DNA of 22,693 nt from Colimorpha sp045597845. GTDB taxonomy: Bacteria; Bacteroidota; Bacteroidia; Bacteroidales; P3. The notes beneath the pieces are model-generated. The model did not search any database. It saw only the letters and a program-made list of their open reading frames with translations, and was not told the origin of the DNA. The translations under genes and the position numbers were made by a program. Each line of letters starts with the position of its first letter. Positions within the stretch are counted from its first letter, which is position 1. The stretch is from NCBI GenBank assembly GCA_045597845.1, contig JAZLKZ010000006.1, forward strand, positions 1 to 22,693, read 5' to 3'. Below are positions 14,980 to 22,214 of this stretch, piece by piece.

Positions 14980-16545
14980 ATGCGTTACGAAGTTGATTTT
15001 CTCATTATCGGTTCGGGCATTGCCGGATTGAGTTTTGCGCTTAAGGTGGCTCCCTACGGAAAAGTATGCGTTCTTTCCAAGGCTGATGCTTCGGAAGGAT
15101 CGACCAAATACGCCCAAGGCGGTATTGCCGCTGTGATGTATGATTCCGACAGTTTCGACAATCATGTCAAAGACACGTTGGTTGCCGGTGACGGAATCTG
15201 CAACAGAGAGGTCGTGGAAATGACCATTCGCGAAGCTCCCGACCGTATCAAGGAACTGGTGCAGTACGGCGTGAATTTCGATAAAAGCAGAGAAGGCGAT
15301 CGTTTCGATTTGCATCGAGAAGGAGGACATTCCGAATTCCGTATCCTGCACCATAAGGACAATACGGGGGCGGAAATCGAACGCGGCCTACTGGAAGAGG
15401 TCCGCAATCATCCGAACATCGAACTGAAAGAACATCAATTTGCCATTGATATTATCACGCAACACCACTTGGGCCAACGTGTTACAAAGCATACTCCAGA
15501 CATTGAATGCTATGGTGTATATGCCTTGAATTGCGAGACTCAGCAAGTGGATACCTATCTTGCCAAGGTTACGCTTCTTGCCACTGGAGGCATGGGAAAT
15601 GTTTATACAACTACTACAACTCCAATTATTTCCACTGGCGATGGCGTCGCTATGGTGCATCGAGCCAGAGGTGTTCTGAGCGATTTGGAATTTGTGCAAT
15701 TCCACCCCACCAGTCTTTACAATCCAGCCGAGAAACCAGCATTCTTGATAACCGAAGCCATGCGAGGCGCGGGTGCCATCTTAAAAGACAGCAAGGGTAA
15801 TGAATTCATGCAAAAATATGATTCTCGCTTGTCTTTGGCTCCTCGTGACATTGTAGCGCGCGCTATTGATAAGGAAATGAAGTTGGCTGGTGTTGACCAC
15901 CTGTATCTCGATGCTCGTGGCATAGGAAAGGATGAACTTATTAATGGATTCCCGACAATCTATGCTAAGTGCCTCGAATTGGGCATCAACATAACCAAGG
16001 ACATGATTCCTATCCGTCCGGCTGCCCACTATCAGTGTGGCGGCATTAAGGTTGACATGCACGGCGAGTCGAGCATCCATCATCTCTATGCGGCTGGCGA
16101 GTGCTCTTGCACGGGCTTGCATGGCGGCAATAGGTTGGCAAGTAATTCTTTGTTGGAGGCTGTCGTTTACGCTCACAATGCCGCCGAACATGCCATATCC
16201 AAGATCAGCGAATTGTCTCTGTGCAAGCAAGCTCCCGATTGGGATGCCGATGGCATGGTGCTGAACGAGGAAATGGTGCTCATCACGCAAACCAAGAAAG
16301 AGTTGCAGGAAATAATGTCGAATTATGTCGGAATCGTGCGTAGCGATTTGCGTTTGCAACGTGCTTTCGACAGGTTGAATTTGATATTCCGCGAAACGGA
16401 AGAACTGTACAACCGTTCCGTATTGACAGAAGAACTGTCCGAATTGCGTAATCTGATTGCCTGCGCATATTTAATAACCAAGATGGCTATGGCGCGCCGC
16501 GAGAATGTTGGATTGCACTATTCTATAGATCTTTTGAGGAAATAA
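14980..16545 (+). CDS. nadB: L-aspartate oxidase
   Basis: This 521-residue cytoplasmic flavoenzyme oxidises L-aspartate to iminoaspartate, the first step of de novo NAD synthesis; its product goes to quinolinate synthase NadA. The FAD-binding GSGIAG is at residues 11-16. STKYAQGGIAA (41-51), HREGGHSEFRILHHKD (112-127), QFHPTSLY and EAMRGAGA follow, the last with R262 matching the catalytic arginine of E. coli NadB. PAAHYQCGGIKVD and AGECSCTGLHGGNRLASNSLLE complete the flavin site. A C-terminal helical domain is present. No nadA or nadC is adjacent; the neighbours are a divergent membrane protein gene and the ATP-synthase cluster. Fumarate reductase paralogues are excluded by the NadB-specific motifs. 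Confidence 0.96.
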   Translation: MRYEVDFLIIGSGIAGLSFALKVAPYGKVCVLSKADASEGSTKYAQGGIAAVMYDSDSFDNHVKDTLVAGDGICNREVVEMTIREAPDRIKELVQYGVNFDKSREGDRFDLHREGGHSEFRILHHKDNTGAEIERGLLEEVRNHPNIELKEHQFAIDIITQHHLGQRVTKHTPDIECYGVYALNCETQQVDTYLAKVTLLATGGMGNVYTTTTTPIISTGDGVAMVHRARGVLSDLEFVQFHPTSLYNPAEKPAFLITEAMRGAGAILKDSKGNEFMQKYDSRLSLAPRDIVARAIDKEMKLAGVDHLYLDARGIGKDELINGFPTIYAKCLELGINITKDMIPIRPAAHYQCGGIKVDMHGESSIHHLYAAGECSCTGLHGGNRLASNSLLEAVVYAHNAAEHAISKISELSLCKQAPDWDADGMVLNEEMVLITQTKKELQEIMSNYVGIVRSDLRLQRAFDRLNLIFRETEELYNRSVLTEELSELRNLIACAYLITKMAMARRENVGLHYSIDLLRK

Positions 16546-16557
16546 TAAAAAAACTCT

Positions 16558-16587
16558 TTTGAGTGTCGGATTTTTTTCGTATCTTTG
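16558..16587 (+). promoter_or_regulatory. Promoter of the ATP-synthase cluster
   Basis: TTTG (16558-16561) and TATCTTTG (16580-16587) are separated by 18 bases, a strong match to the Bacteroidota consensus. The atpE start is 38 bases after the -7 box. It lies right after the nadB stop, so atpE is not dependent on nadB transcription. Confidence 0.85.
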
Positions 16588-16625
16588 CGAAACATTTTGA
16601 AACCGTTTAACAAAAACATACAATT

Positions 16626-16883
16626 ATGTCTATTTTAGCTATTTTATTGGAAGTTGCAGGTATTGCTACCGGTTATCTTGGTGCTGCTATTGGTGCAGGT
16701 CTTGCTGCGATTGGCGCAGGATTGGGCATCGGTAAAATTGGACAAGGCGCCATGGAAGGTATTGCACGTCAGCCCGAGGCAGGTGGCGATATCCGCTCAA
16801 CGATGATCATTGCAGCTGCATTGGTTGAAGGTGTTGCCTTCTTCGCCGTTGTTATCTGCTTGCTCATAGCGTTGAAAGCCTAA
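16626..16883 (+). CDS. atpE: F1Fo ATP synthase subunit c
   Basis: This 85-residue hairpin of two membrane helices forms the rotor ring. Helix 1 carries the glycine-rich packing motif (GAAIGAGLAAIGAGLGIG, about residues 19-36). The polar loop is ARQPEAGG (47-54), which contacts gamma and epsilon. The ion-binding carboxylate is E68 in ALVEGVAFF. The residue after E68 is Gly, not the Ser of sodium-type rings, and the position matching the helix-1 Gln of sodium-type rings appears to be Ile. A proton-driven ring is therefore predicted. The upstream neighbour is nadB, not atpB. A terminator-like hairpin follows the gene. Confidence 0.96.
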   Translation: MSILAILLEVAGIATGYLGAAIGAGLAAIGAGLGIGKIGQGAMEGIARQPEAGGDIRSTMIIAAALVEGVAFFAVVICLLIALKA

Positions 16884-16893
16884 CAAAAAAAGT

Positions 16894-16925
16894 AGAGCCG
16901 AAGCTCGTTTTCGGCTCTTTTTATT
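16894..16925 (+). terminator. Intra-cluster terminator or attenuator between atpE and atpF
   Basis: AGAGCCGAA (16894-16902) pairs with TTCGGCTCT (16910-16918), a 9-bp stem with a 7-base loop, followed by TTTTATT. It starts 11 bases after the atpE stop. A weak promoter candidate for atpF lies just after it: TTTG at 16931-16934 and TAGTTTTC at 16958-16965, 23 bases apart, last base mismatched. Confidence 0.82.
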
Positions 16926-16979
16926 GGAAATTTGGTGAAATCACTAAGATATTGTGATAGTTTTCATAAATAGATAGTT

Positions 16980-17480
16980 ATGAACAACCCTTTAATTAGT
17001 CCCGGCATTGGTGTGTTTCTTTGGATGTTGCTGTCCTTTGGAATATTAGTGTTCATTTTGGCAAAATGGGGCTGGCCGATGATATTAAAAGCGCTGAACG
17101 AACGCGAAACTGCCATTTCTGATTCTTTGAATGCAGCCGAGAAAGCTCGTGAAGAAATGAAACAACTAAAGACAGAGAACCTTGACCTGTTGCGAGAAGC
17201 CAAGATCGAGCGAGACGAAATGCTTCGTACGGCGCGCCTAACAGCCGAAAAGATTGTCGAGGATGCAAAATCCAAGGCCACGGAAGAGGCTCAGCGCATC
17301 GTGGATAGCGCTCGTGAAAGCATCAACTATGAGAAACTGAAAGCCATGCATGAACTCAAGAACGACGTGGCGAACCTTTCCATTGAAATAGCGGAAAAAC
17401 TCGTAAGGTCGGAGTTGACTGATAAGGGAAAAGCCAACGACGTTATCCGCCGTCAGCTGGAAAATATTCATTTAAGCTAG
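16980..17480 (+). CDS. atpF: F1Fo ATP synthase subunit b
   Basis: This 166-residue stator subunit has one N-terminal membrane helix (about residues 10-28, GVFLWMLLSFGILVFILAK) followed by WPMILKALNERE. A long charged coiled coil (about 40-150) rich in Glu, Lys and Ala follows, with little Pro or Gly, and forms the peripheral stalk that binds delta. Length is normal. The ATG is 96 bases after atpE, across the hairpin. The stop is 7 bases before atpH. Confidence 0.95.
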   Translation: MNNPLISPGIGVFLWMLLSFGILVFILAKWGWPMILKALNERETAISDSLNAAEKAREEMKQLKTENLDLLREAKIERDEMLRTARLTAEKIVEDAKSKATEEAQRIVDSARESINYEKLKAMHELKNDVANLSIEIAEKLVRSELTDKGKANDVIRRQLENIHLS

Positions 17481-17487
17481 TGCCGCT

Positions 17488-18045
17488 GTGAACGATTATC
17501 GCATAAATCAGAACTATGCCAAAGCATTGTATCTTTTGGCAAGCGATCTCGGACAGACGAAGGTCGTTTTTGACGACATGAAGCTGGTTGGCGAGGTGTT
17601 CAAGGAAAACCATGTCCTAAATACTGTATTCAACAACCCTGTTATCAAGGAAGAAAAAAAGATCAATATAGCCAAGGATCTCTTTTCGGAACGCATTTCT
17701 GCCACTGCGCTGGCATTTGTGCTCTATGTGGTGAAAAAACGCCGGGCCGTGAATCTGGGCGGCATCTCCAGTCAGTATTTGGAGCTGTACCGAGAAAAGA
17801 ACAATATTGTTCTGGCAAATTTGATGACCGCTGTGGAGGTAAATCCAGAACATGTTGAACGTATTCGCAACGAGGTGGCGAAGTTTATGCATAAAGATGT
17901 GGAAATGAATGCATTTACGACCAACAAAATGCTCGGAAGTTTTTACCTCTCTTTCGATACTTACTTGTATGATGCACGATTGCTTACTAAAATTGCTAAA
18001 ATGCGCAAGGAGTTTCGCAAGAATGATTATGAAAGTAGATTGTGA
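17488..18045 (+). CDS. atpH: F1Fo ATP synthase subunit delta
   Basis: This 185-residue subunit links the peripheral stalk to the top of F1. It has the N-terminal helical signature (NQNYAKALYLLASDLGQ, residues 7-23), PVIKEEKKINIAKDLF, and a C-terminal domain ending near GSFYLSFDTYLYDARLLTKI. The start is GTG at 17488: a stop codon lies five codons upstream in frame and no ATG precedes the conserved N-terminus. GTG may lower initiation, which would suit a subunit present in one copy per complex. The alpha gene follows after 68 bases containing a small hairpin. Confidence 0.93.
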   Translation: MNDYRINQNYAKALYLLASDLGQTKVVFDDMKLVGEVFKENHVLNTVFNNPVIKEEKKINIAKDLFSERISATALAFVLYVVKKRRAVNLGGISSQYLELYREKNNIVLANLMTAVEVNPEHVERIRNEVAKFMHKDVEMNAFTTNKMLGSFYLSFDTYLYDARLLTKIAKMRKEFRKNDYESRL

Positions 18046-18053
18046 CAACAAGG

Positions 18054-18072
18054 TTTGTCGTCGTGCGACAAA
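18054..18072 (+). other. Hairpin in the atpH-atpA spacer
   Basis: TTTGTCG (18054-18060) pairs perfectly with CGACAAA (18066-18072) around loop TCGTG. No T-run follows, so it is not an intrinsic terminator. It may affect mRNA processing or stability ahead of the alpha subunit gene. Function is not shown. Confidence 0.5.
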
Positions 18073-18113
18073 TTGTGAATGAGATTGTTTTGAAATAATT
18101 AATAATAAATAAT

Positions 18114-19697
18114 ATGTCAGAAATCAAACCTGCCGAAGTGTCGGCGATTTTGAAAAAACAACTGGCTGAAGTCAATCTTGAAGTTGAGTTGGAGGAAGTG
18201 GGTACTGTGCTTACCGTTGGAGACGGTATCGCTCGTGTCTATGGCCTCAACAATGCTCAGTCTGGCGAACTCGTGGAGTTCCGCACCGGAGAGCAAGGTA
18301 TTGTCCAAAACCTTGAGGAGGATAATGTTGGCGTGGTGATGCTTGCAGAAACCAATACCATCAACGAAGGCGATACAGTGGCACGTACCAAGCGTATTGC
18401 CTCCGTGAAAGTTGGTGAGGCTTTGGTTGGCCGTGTCATCAATACCATTGGCGAGCCTATCGACGGAAAAGGTCCCATCGAAGGGGATTTGTATGAGATG
18501 CCTATCGAACGCAAGGCTCCTGGAGTCATCTTCCGTCAGCCTGTAGAACAACCTTTGCAGACAGGTATCAAGGCCATCGATTCCATGATTCCTATCGGAC
18601 GCGGTCAGCGTGAATTGATTATTGGTGACCGTCAGACTGGAAAGACAGCCATTGCCATTGATACCATCATCAACCAGAAGAATTTCTTTGATGCCGGAGA
18701 CCCTGTGTATTGTATTTATGTGGCTTGCGGACAGAAGGGCTCTACCGTGGCCAACTTGGTGAAGACGCTTGAGGAAAAGGGTGCTATGGCATATACAATC
18801 ATTGTTGCTGCTACGGCTTCCGATCCTGCAGCCATGCAGTTCTACGCACCATTTGCGGGTGCAGCTATTGGAGAATATTTCCGTGATACAGGACGTAATG
18901 CATTGGTCATCTACGATGACCTATCCAAGCAGGCCGTGGCCTATCGTGAAGTTTCTTTGCTTCTCCGTCGTCCGCCGGGACGTGAGGCTTATCCTGGAGA
19001 CGTATTCTACTTGCATTCGCGTCTCTTGGAACGTGCAGCCCGCATTATCCAGAACGACGAGATTGCCGCCAATATGAACGACTTGCCCGAATCGTTGAAA
19101 GACAAGGTTAAAGGTGGCGGATCCTTGACGGCTTTGCCTATTATCGAGACCCAGGCAGGCGACGTTTCGGCATATATCCCTACCAACGTTATTTCCATTA
19201 CGGATGGTCAAATCTTCTTGGAAACCAATCTTTTCAACTCGGGTGTCCGTCCCGCCATCAATGTCGGTATCTCAGTGTCGCGTGTAGGCGGTAAGGCTCA
19301 GATTAAATCAATGAAGAAGATTGCCGGTACCTTGAAACTCGACCAGGCGCAGTATCGCGAACTTGAGGCGTTCTCGAAATTTGGATCGGATCTCGACGCC
19401 GCAACCAAAGCGGTCTTGGACAAGGGCGCCCGCAATGTCGAAATCTTGAAGCAACCCCAGTATTCCCCGATGCCTGTGGAAGACCAAATCGCTATCATTT
19501 ATTGTGGTACGAAGGGCTTGCTGCAACATGTTCCCGTTGATCATGTCCGCGATTTCGAGACGGAATTCTTGTTTGCAATGCATCAGAATCACCAGGATGT
19601 GTTGGACAATTTACGGAAAGGCAAGCTTGTCGATGAGGATCTCGCTGTAATGAAGAATGTTGCAGGCGAAATTTCTGCGAAATACGAAAATAAGTGA
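18114..19697 (+). CDS. atpA: F1Fo ATP synthase subunit alpha
   Basis: This 527-residue subunit alternates with beta in the F1 head and binds nucleotide at non-catalytic sites. The P-loop is GDRQTGKT (residues 171-178). The arginine that reaches the catalytic site of beta is R390 in SVSRVGGKAQ. Other matches are the N-terminal crown and EPIDGKGPI, PAINVGISVSR and a C-terminal helical domain. The sequence is full length and intact. The beta subunit gene is not in this window, so assembly depends on a distant locus. The ATG is in an A/T-rich stretch without a Shine-Dalgarno sequence. Confidence 0.98.
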   Translation: MSEIKPAEVSAILKKQLAEVNLEVELEEVGTVLTVGDGIARVYGLNNAQSGELVEFRTGEQGIVQNLEEDNVGVVMLAETNTINEGDTVARTKRIASVKVGEALVGRVINTIGEPIDGKGPIEGDLYEMPIERKAPGVIFRQPVEQPLQTGIKAIDSMIPIGRGQRELIIGDRQTGKTAIAIDTIINQKNFFDAGDPVYCIYVACGQKGSTVANLVKTLEEKGAMAYTIIVAATASDPAAMQFYAPFAGAAIGEYFRDTGRNALVIYDDLSKQAVAYREVSLLLRRPPGREAYPGDVFYLHSRLLERAARIIQNDEIAANMNDLPESLKDKVKGGGSLTALPIIETQAGDVSAYIPTNVISITDGQIFLETNLFNSGVRPAINVGISVSRVGGKAQIKSMKKIAGTLKLDQAQYRELEAFSKFGSDLDAATKAVLDKGARNVEILKQPQYSPMPVEDQIAIIYCGTKGLLQHVPVDHVRDFETEFLFAMHQNHQDVLDNLRKGKLVDEDLAVMKNVAGEISAKYENK

Positions 19698-19723
19698 TTC
19701 TTAATAACCTAATAGAAATTTAG

Positions 19724-20602
19724 ATGGCTAATCTAAAAGAGGTGAGAACACGTATTGCGTCGGTCAGCTCGACTCAGCAGATTACATCTGCCATGAAGAT
19801 GGTTTCTGCTGCCAAGTTCCGTCGTGCTCAGAATGCCATTTTCGGCATGCGGCCATATGCGGCTCAACTGGGCGAGATTGTCTCGGATATTGGAGCGAGC
19901 GACGATGTTGTGACCCCTTATCATGAGACTCGAACGCTTTCCAATGTGCTGATTGTCGTGGTAGTGTCCAACAAAGGGCTGTGTGGCGCTTTCAATTCCA
20001 ATGTTTTGAAGGAATCCACCAATCGTATGGAGTATTTTGCCACCAATCATCCCAATGCAAAAGTGCGGATGATTACCATAGGTAAGCGTGCCACCGAATA
20101 TTTTTCCAAGCGTGGCGATTTTGTGGTGAGCAGCTACGACGATCTGTTAGACGCTCCTGATTTTGATGCTGTTGCCAACCTGGCAGAGTCTATCATGACG
20201 CAGTTTTGTGAGAAACAATACGACCATGTGGAGTTGGTTTACAATCAGTTCAAGAATTCTTTGACACAAATCCTCACCACGGAACAGTTTTTGCCGGTGG
20301 TGTCATGTCAGGATGGCGAAAAGGTACAGAAAGGAATGGTCTCCGACTATATCTTCGAGCCGTCCAAGGCTGAAATCCTGCGAGAAATGGTTCCTTTGAC
20401 ATTGCGTTCTCAGTTCTACCGCGTCATTTTGGATTCGCTTGCCGCAGAGCATGGCGCCAGAATGACCGCCATGCAGAAGGCAACCGACAATGCTACTGAG
20501 CTACTCAAGGATTTGCGCTTGAGCTACAACAAGGCCCGTCAAGCAGCAATCACCAACGAAATTATCGAGATTGTGAGCGGTTCGGAAGCACTCAAGGGGT
20601 GA
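19724..20602 (+). CDS. atpG: F1Fo ATP synthase subunit gamma
   Basis: This 292-residue protein is the central rotor shaft. The N-terminal helix (VRTRIASVSSTQQITSAMKM) and C-terminal helix (NATELLKDLRLSYNKARQAA) form the coiled coil inside the alpha-beta head. The middle has the conserved SNKGLCGAFNSNV. It starts 26 bases after atpA and is the last gene of the cluster, followed by a terminator. No epsilon gene follows. Confidence 0.97.
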   Translation: MANLKEVRTRIASVSSTQQITSAMKMVSAAKFRRAQNAIFGMRPYAAQLGEIVSDIGASDDVVTPYHETRTLSNVLIVVVVSNKGLCGAFNSNVLKESTNRMEYFATNHPNAKVRMITIGKRATEYFSKRGDFVVSSYDDLLDAPDFDAVANLAESIMTQFCEKQYDHVELVYNQFKNSLTQILTTEQFLPVVSCQDGEKVQKGMVSDYIFEPSKAEILREMVPLTLRSQFYRVILDSLAAEHGARMTAMQKATDNATELLKDLRLSYNKARQAAITNEIIEIVSGSEALKG

Positions 20603-20637
20603 AATCGTAAGAATCCTGCATCAATAGTAGCATAGAA

Positions 20638-20677
20638 AAAAGGCATCGGATAGGTTATCCATTTGATGCCTTTTCTT
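20638..20677 (+). terminator. Terminator of the ATP-synthase cluster
   Basis: AAAAGGCATC (20638-20647) pairs with GATGCCTTTT (20665-20674), and an inner stem GGATA/TATCC (20648-20652, 20656-20660) continues it with a 4-base bulge. The T-rich end is TTTTCTT. The A-rich left arm could allow use from the other strand too. Confidence 0.85.
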
Positions 20678-20702
20678 GTAAGAAACAATAAATATTAAAA
20701 TT

Positions 20703-22004
20703 ATGGAAAAGAAGAAAAGTAATGTGGTGGCTATAGTGACGATGATTTTCATCTTTGCAATGATATCGTTTGTCACCAATATGGCGGCACCCTTTGGCAA
20801 CATTTGGAAAAACCACTACGAGTGGGCTGGAATGTTGGGCAATATGATGAATTTCTTGGCATACCTTATCATGGGCATCCCCGCTGGTAAGTTGCTGTCG
20901 CGCATTGGCTACAAGAAGACTGCCTTGCTTGCGTTGGCGGTCGGCTTTGTGGGCATGGTGGTGCAGTATCTCTCAAGCGTGATGGGCGCCAACGTGGAGA
21001 CTTTTATGGTGAAGGGACAGCCCGTGATGCTTGATTTTCTCATCTATCTTCTGGGCGCTTTTGTGTGTGGCTTCTGCGTGTGTATGCTCAACACCGTTGT
21101 CAACCCGATGCTGAATATTCTGGGCGGCGGCGGAAATCGTGGCAACCAATTGATTCAGACAGGTGGTACGTTCAATTCCTTGACGGGTACGCTGACCCCG
21201 TTGTTGGTGGGGGCCTTGATTGGTCAAGTAACCGATAGAACTGCCATGTCGGACGTCTCTCCATTGCTTTTTGTCGCTATGGGTGTATTCGCCATCGCAT
21301 TTGTAATCATCTCTTTCGTTCAGATTGAAGAGCCTAATTTGGGCAAGCTGACCAGTGGCGTTAAGGATAAGTATAGTGCTTGGAGTTTCCGCCATCTTGT
21401 GCTTGGCGTCATTGCTATTTTCTTCTATGTGGGCGTTGAGGTTGGTATTCCCGGTGAATTGAATTTCTATCTTACCGATGATCCTATGTGTGGCGCCGCT
21501 ATCGGTGGTGCTGTGGCTGCCATCTATTGGTTGCTGATGATGGTGGGCCGTGCGTGCAGTACCGCCATCAGTGGAAAGGTCTCCACCAAGACGCAACTTT
21601 CCGTAGTTACTATTGTTGCCATTCTTTTCATTGTCGTTGCAATTGTCCTTCCGCAGGATATCCGTGTTTCCATGCCGGGTTATAGCGTCGCCGACGGCTT
21701 CTCTATGTTCCAAGTTCCGCTCAGTGCCCTGTTTTTGGTGCTTTGCGGACTCTGCACTTCTCTGATGTGGGGCGGTATTTTCAACCTTTCCGTTGAAGGT
21801 CTGGGAAAATATACCGAGCAGGCTTCGGGCATTTTCATGATGATGGTAGTTGGTGGAGGCGTGATGCCGTTGATTCAGAATGCGATAGGAAAGAATATCG
21901 GCTATATGGCAAGCTACTGGCTTGTGGTCGCCATGCTCGCCTACATCTTGTTCTATGCTTTGGCGGGATGCAAGAATGTCAATAAGGACATCCCTGTTGA
22001 ATAA
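20703..22004 (+). CDS. Major facilitator superfamily transporter, sugar:proton-symporter-like
   Basis: This 433-residue inner-membrane protein has about 12 hydrophobic segments. After the second helix it has GIPAGKLLSRIGYKKTALLA (residues 59-78), the MFS loop motif in the form seen in the FucP/GluP (fucose-galactose-glucose) group. CMLNTVVNPMLNILGGGGN and QTGGTFNSLTGTLTPLLVG also resemble that group. Uptake of a sugar with protons is the most likely role; the substrate cannot be read from sequence. The gene stands alone between two terminators, and no catabolic gene is adjacent. No -7 consensus was found in the 25 bases between the upstream terminator and its ATG, so its promoter is unclear. 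Confidence 0.87.
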   Translation: MEKKKSNVVAIVTMIFIFAMISFVTNMAAPFGNIWKNHYEWAGMLGNMMNFLAYLIMGIPAGKLLSRIGYKKTALLALAVGFVGMVVQYLSSVMGANVETFMVKGQPVMLDFLIYLLGAFVCGFCVCMLNTVVNPMLNILGGGGNRGNQLIQTGGTFNSLTGTLTPLLVGALIGQVTDRTAMSDVSPLLFVAMGVFAIAFVIISFVQIEEPNLGKLTSGVKDKYSAWSFRHLVLGVIAIFFYVGVEVGIPGELNFYLTDDPMCGAAIGGAVAAIYWLLMMVGRACSTAISGKVSTKTQLSVVTIVAILFIVVAIVLPQDIRVSMPGYSVADGFSMFQVPLSALFLVLCGLCTSLMWGGIFNLSVEGLGKYTEQASGIFMMMVVGGGVMPLIQNAIGKNIGYMASYWLVVAMLAYILFYALAGCKNVNKDIPVE

Positions 22005-22026
22005 GAAATGTTTCTTTCGAGAATAT

Positions 22027-22053
22027 GGGAGTGGCGATACCACTCCCTTTTTT
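22027..22053 (+). terminator. Terminator of the MFS transporter gene
   Basis: GGGAGTGG (22027-22034) pairs perfectly with CCACTCCC (22040-22047) around loop CGATA, followed by six T. It begins 22 bases after the stop codon. Confidence 0.93.
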
Positions 22054-22077
22054 ATTGTAAATCATTGAAAAGTAAAT

Positions 22078-22108
22078 TTTGCCATATCAAAAATTTATGC
22101 TAAATTTG
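22078..22108 (+). promoter_or_regulatory. Promoter of rpsA
   Basis: TTTG (22078-22081) and TAAATTTG (22101-22108) are 19 bases apart, a full match to the Bacteroidota -33/-7 consensus. It lies 106 bases upstream of the rpsA start, leaving a leader of about 100 bases. Confidence 0.85.
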
Positions 22109-22179
22109 CAACTCAATATCTAAATGGTCATATTCCTGTCAATGTGGTGAATTTTAGATAATTAATGTATGTTTAACCC

Positions 22180-22195
22180 GACTGGGCAGGCAGTC
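22180..22195 (+). other. Hairpin in the rpsA leader
   Basis: GACTG (22180-22184) pairs with CAGTC (22191-22195) around a 6-base loop, GGCAGG, flanked by C-rich single-stranded stretches. It is 19 bases before the start codon. S1 represses its own translation in E. coli, so a leader structure here is a plausible control site, but the fold is short and unproven. Confidence 0.4.
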
Positions 22196-22214
22196 ACAAC
22201 CCCAAATCTCACAC

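Noticed and set aside
16626..16883. Subunit c considered as a sodium-type rotor.
   Set aside because: E68 is followed by Gly-Val and not by the Ser-Thr of sodium-type rings, and the helix-1 Gln appears to be absent at the matching position.
20973..22043. A 356-codon open frame antisense to the MFS transporter.
   Set aside because: Its translation is rich in His, Gln and Asn and has no membrane or domain pattern, while the plus strand is a clear 12-helix transporter. It is a shadow caused by codon bias.
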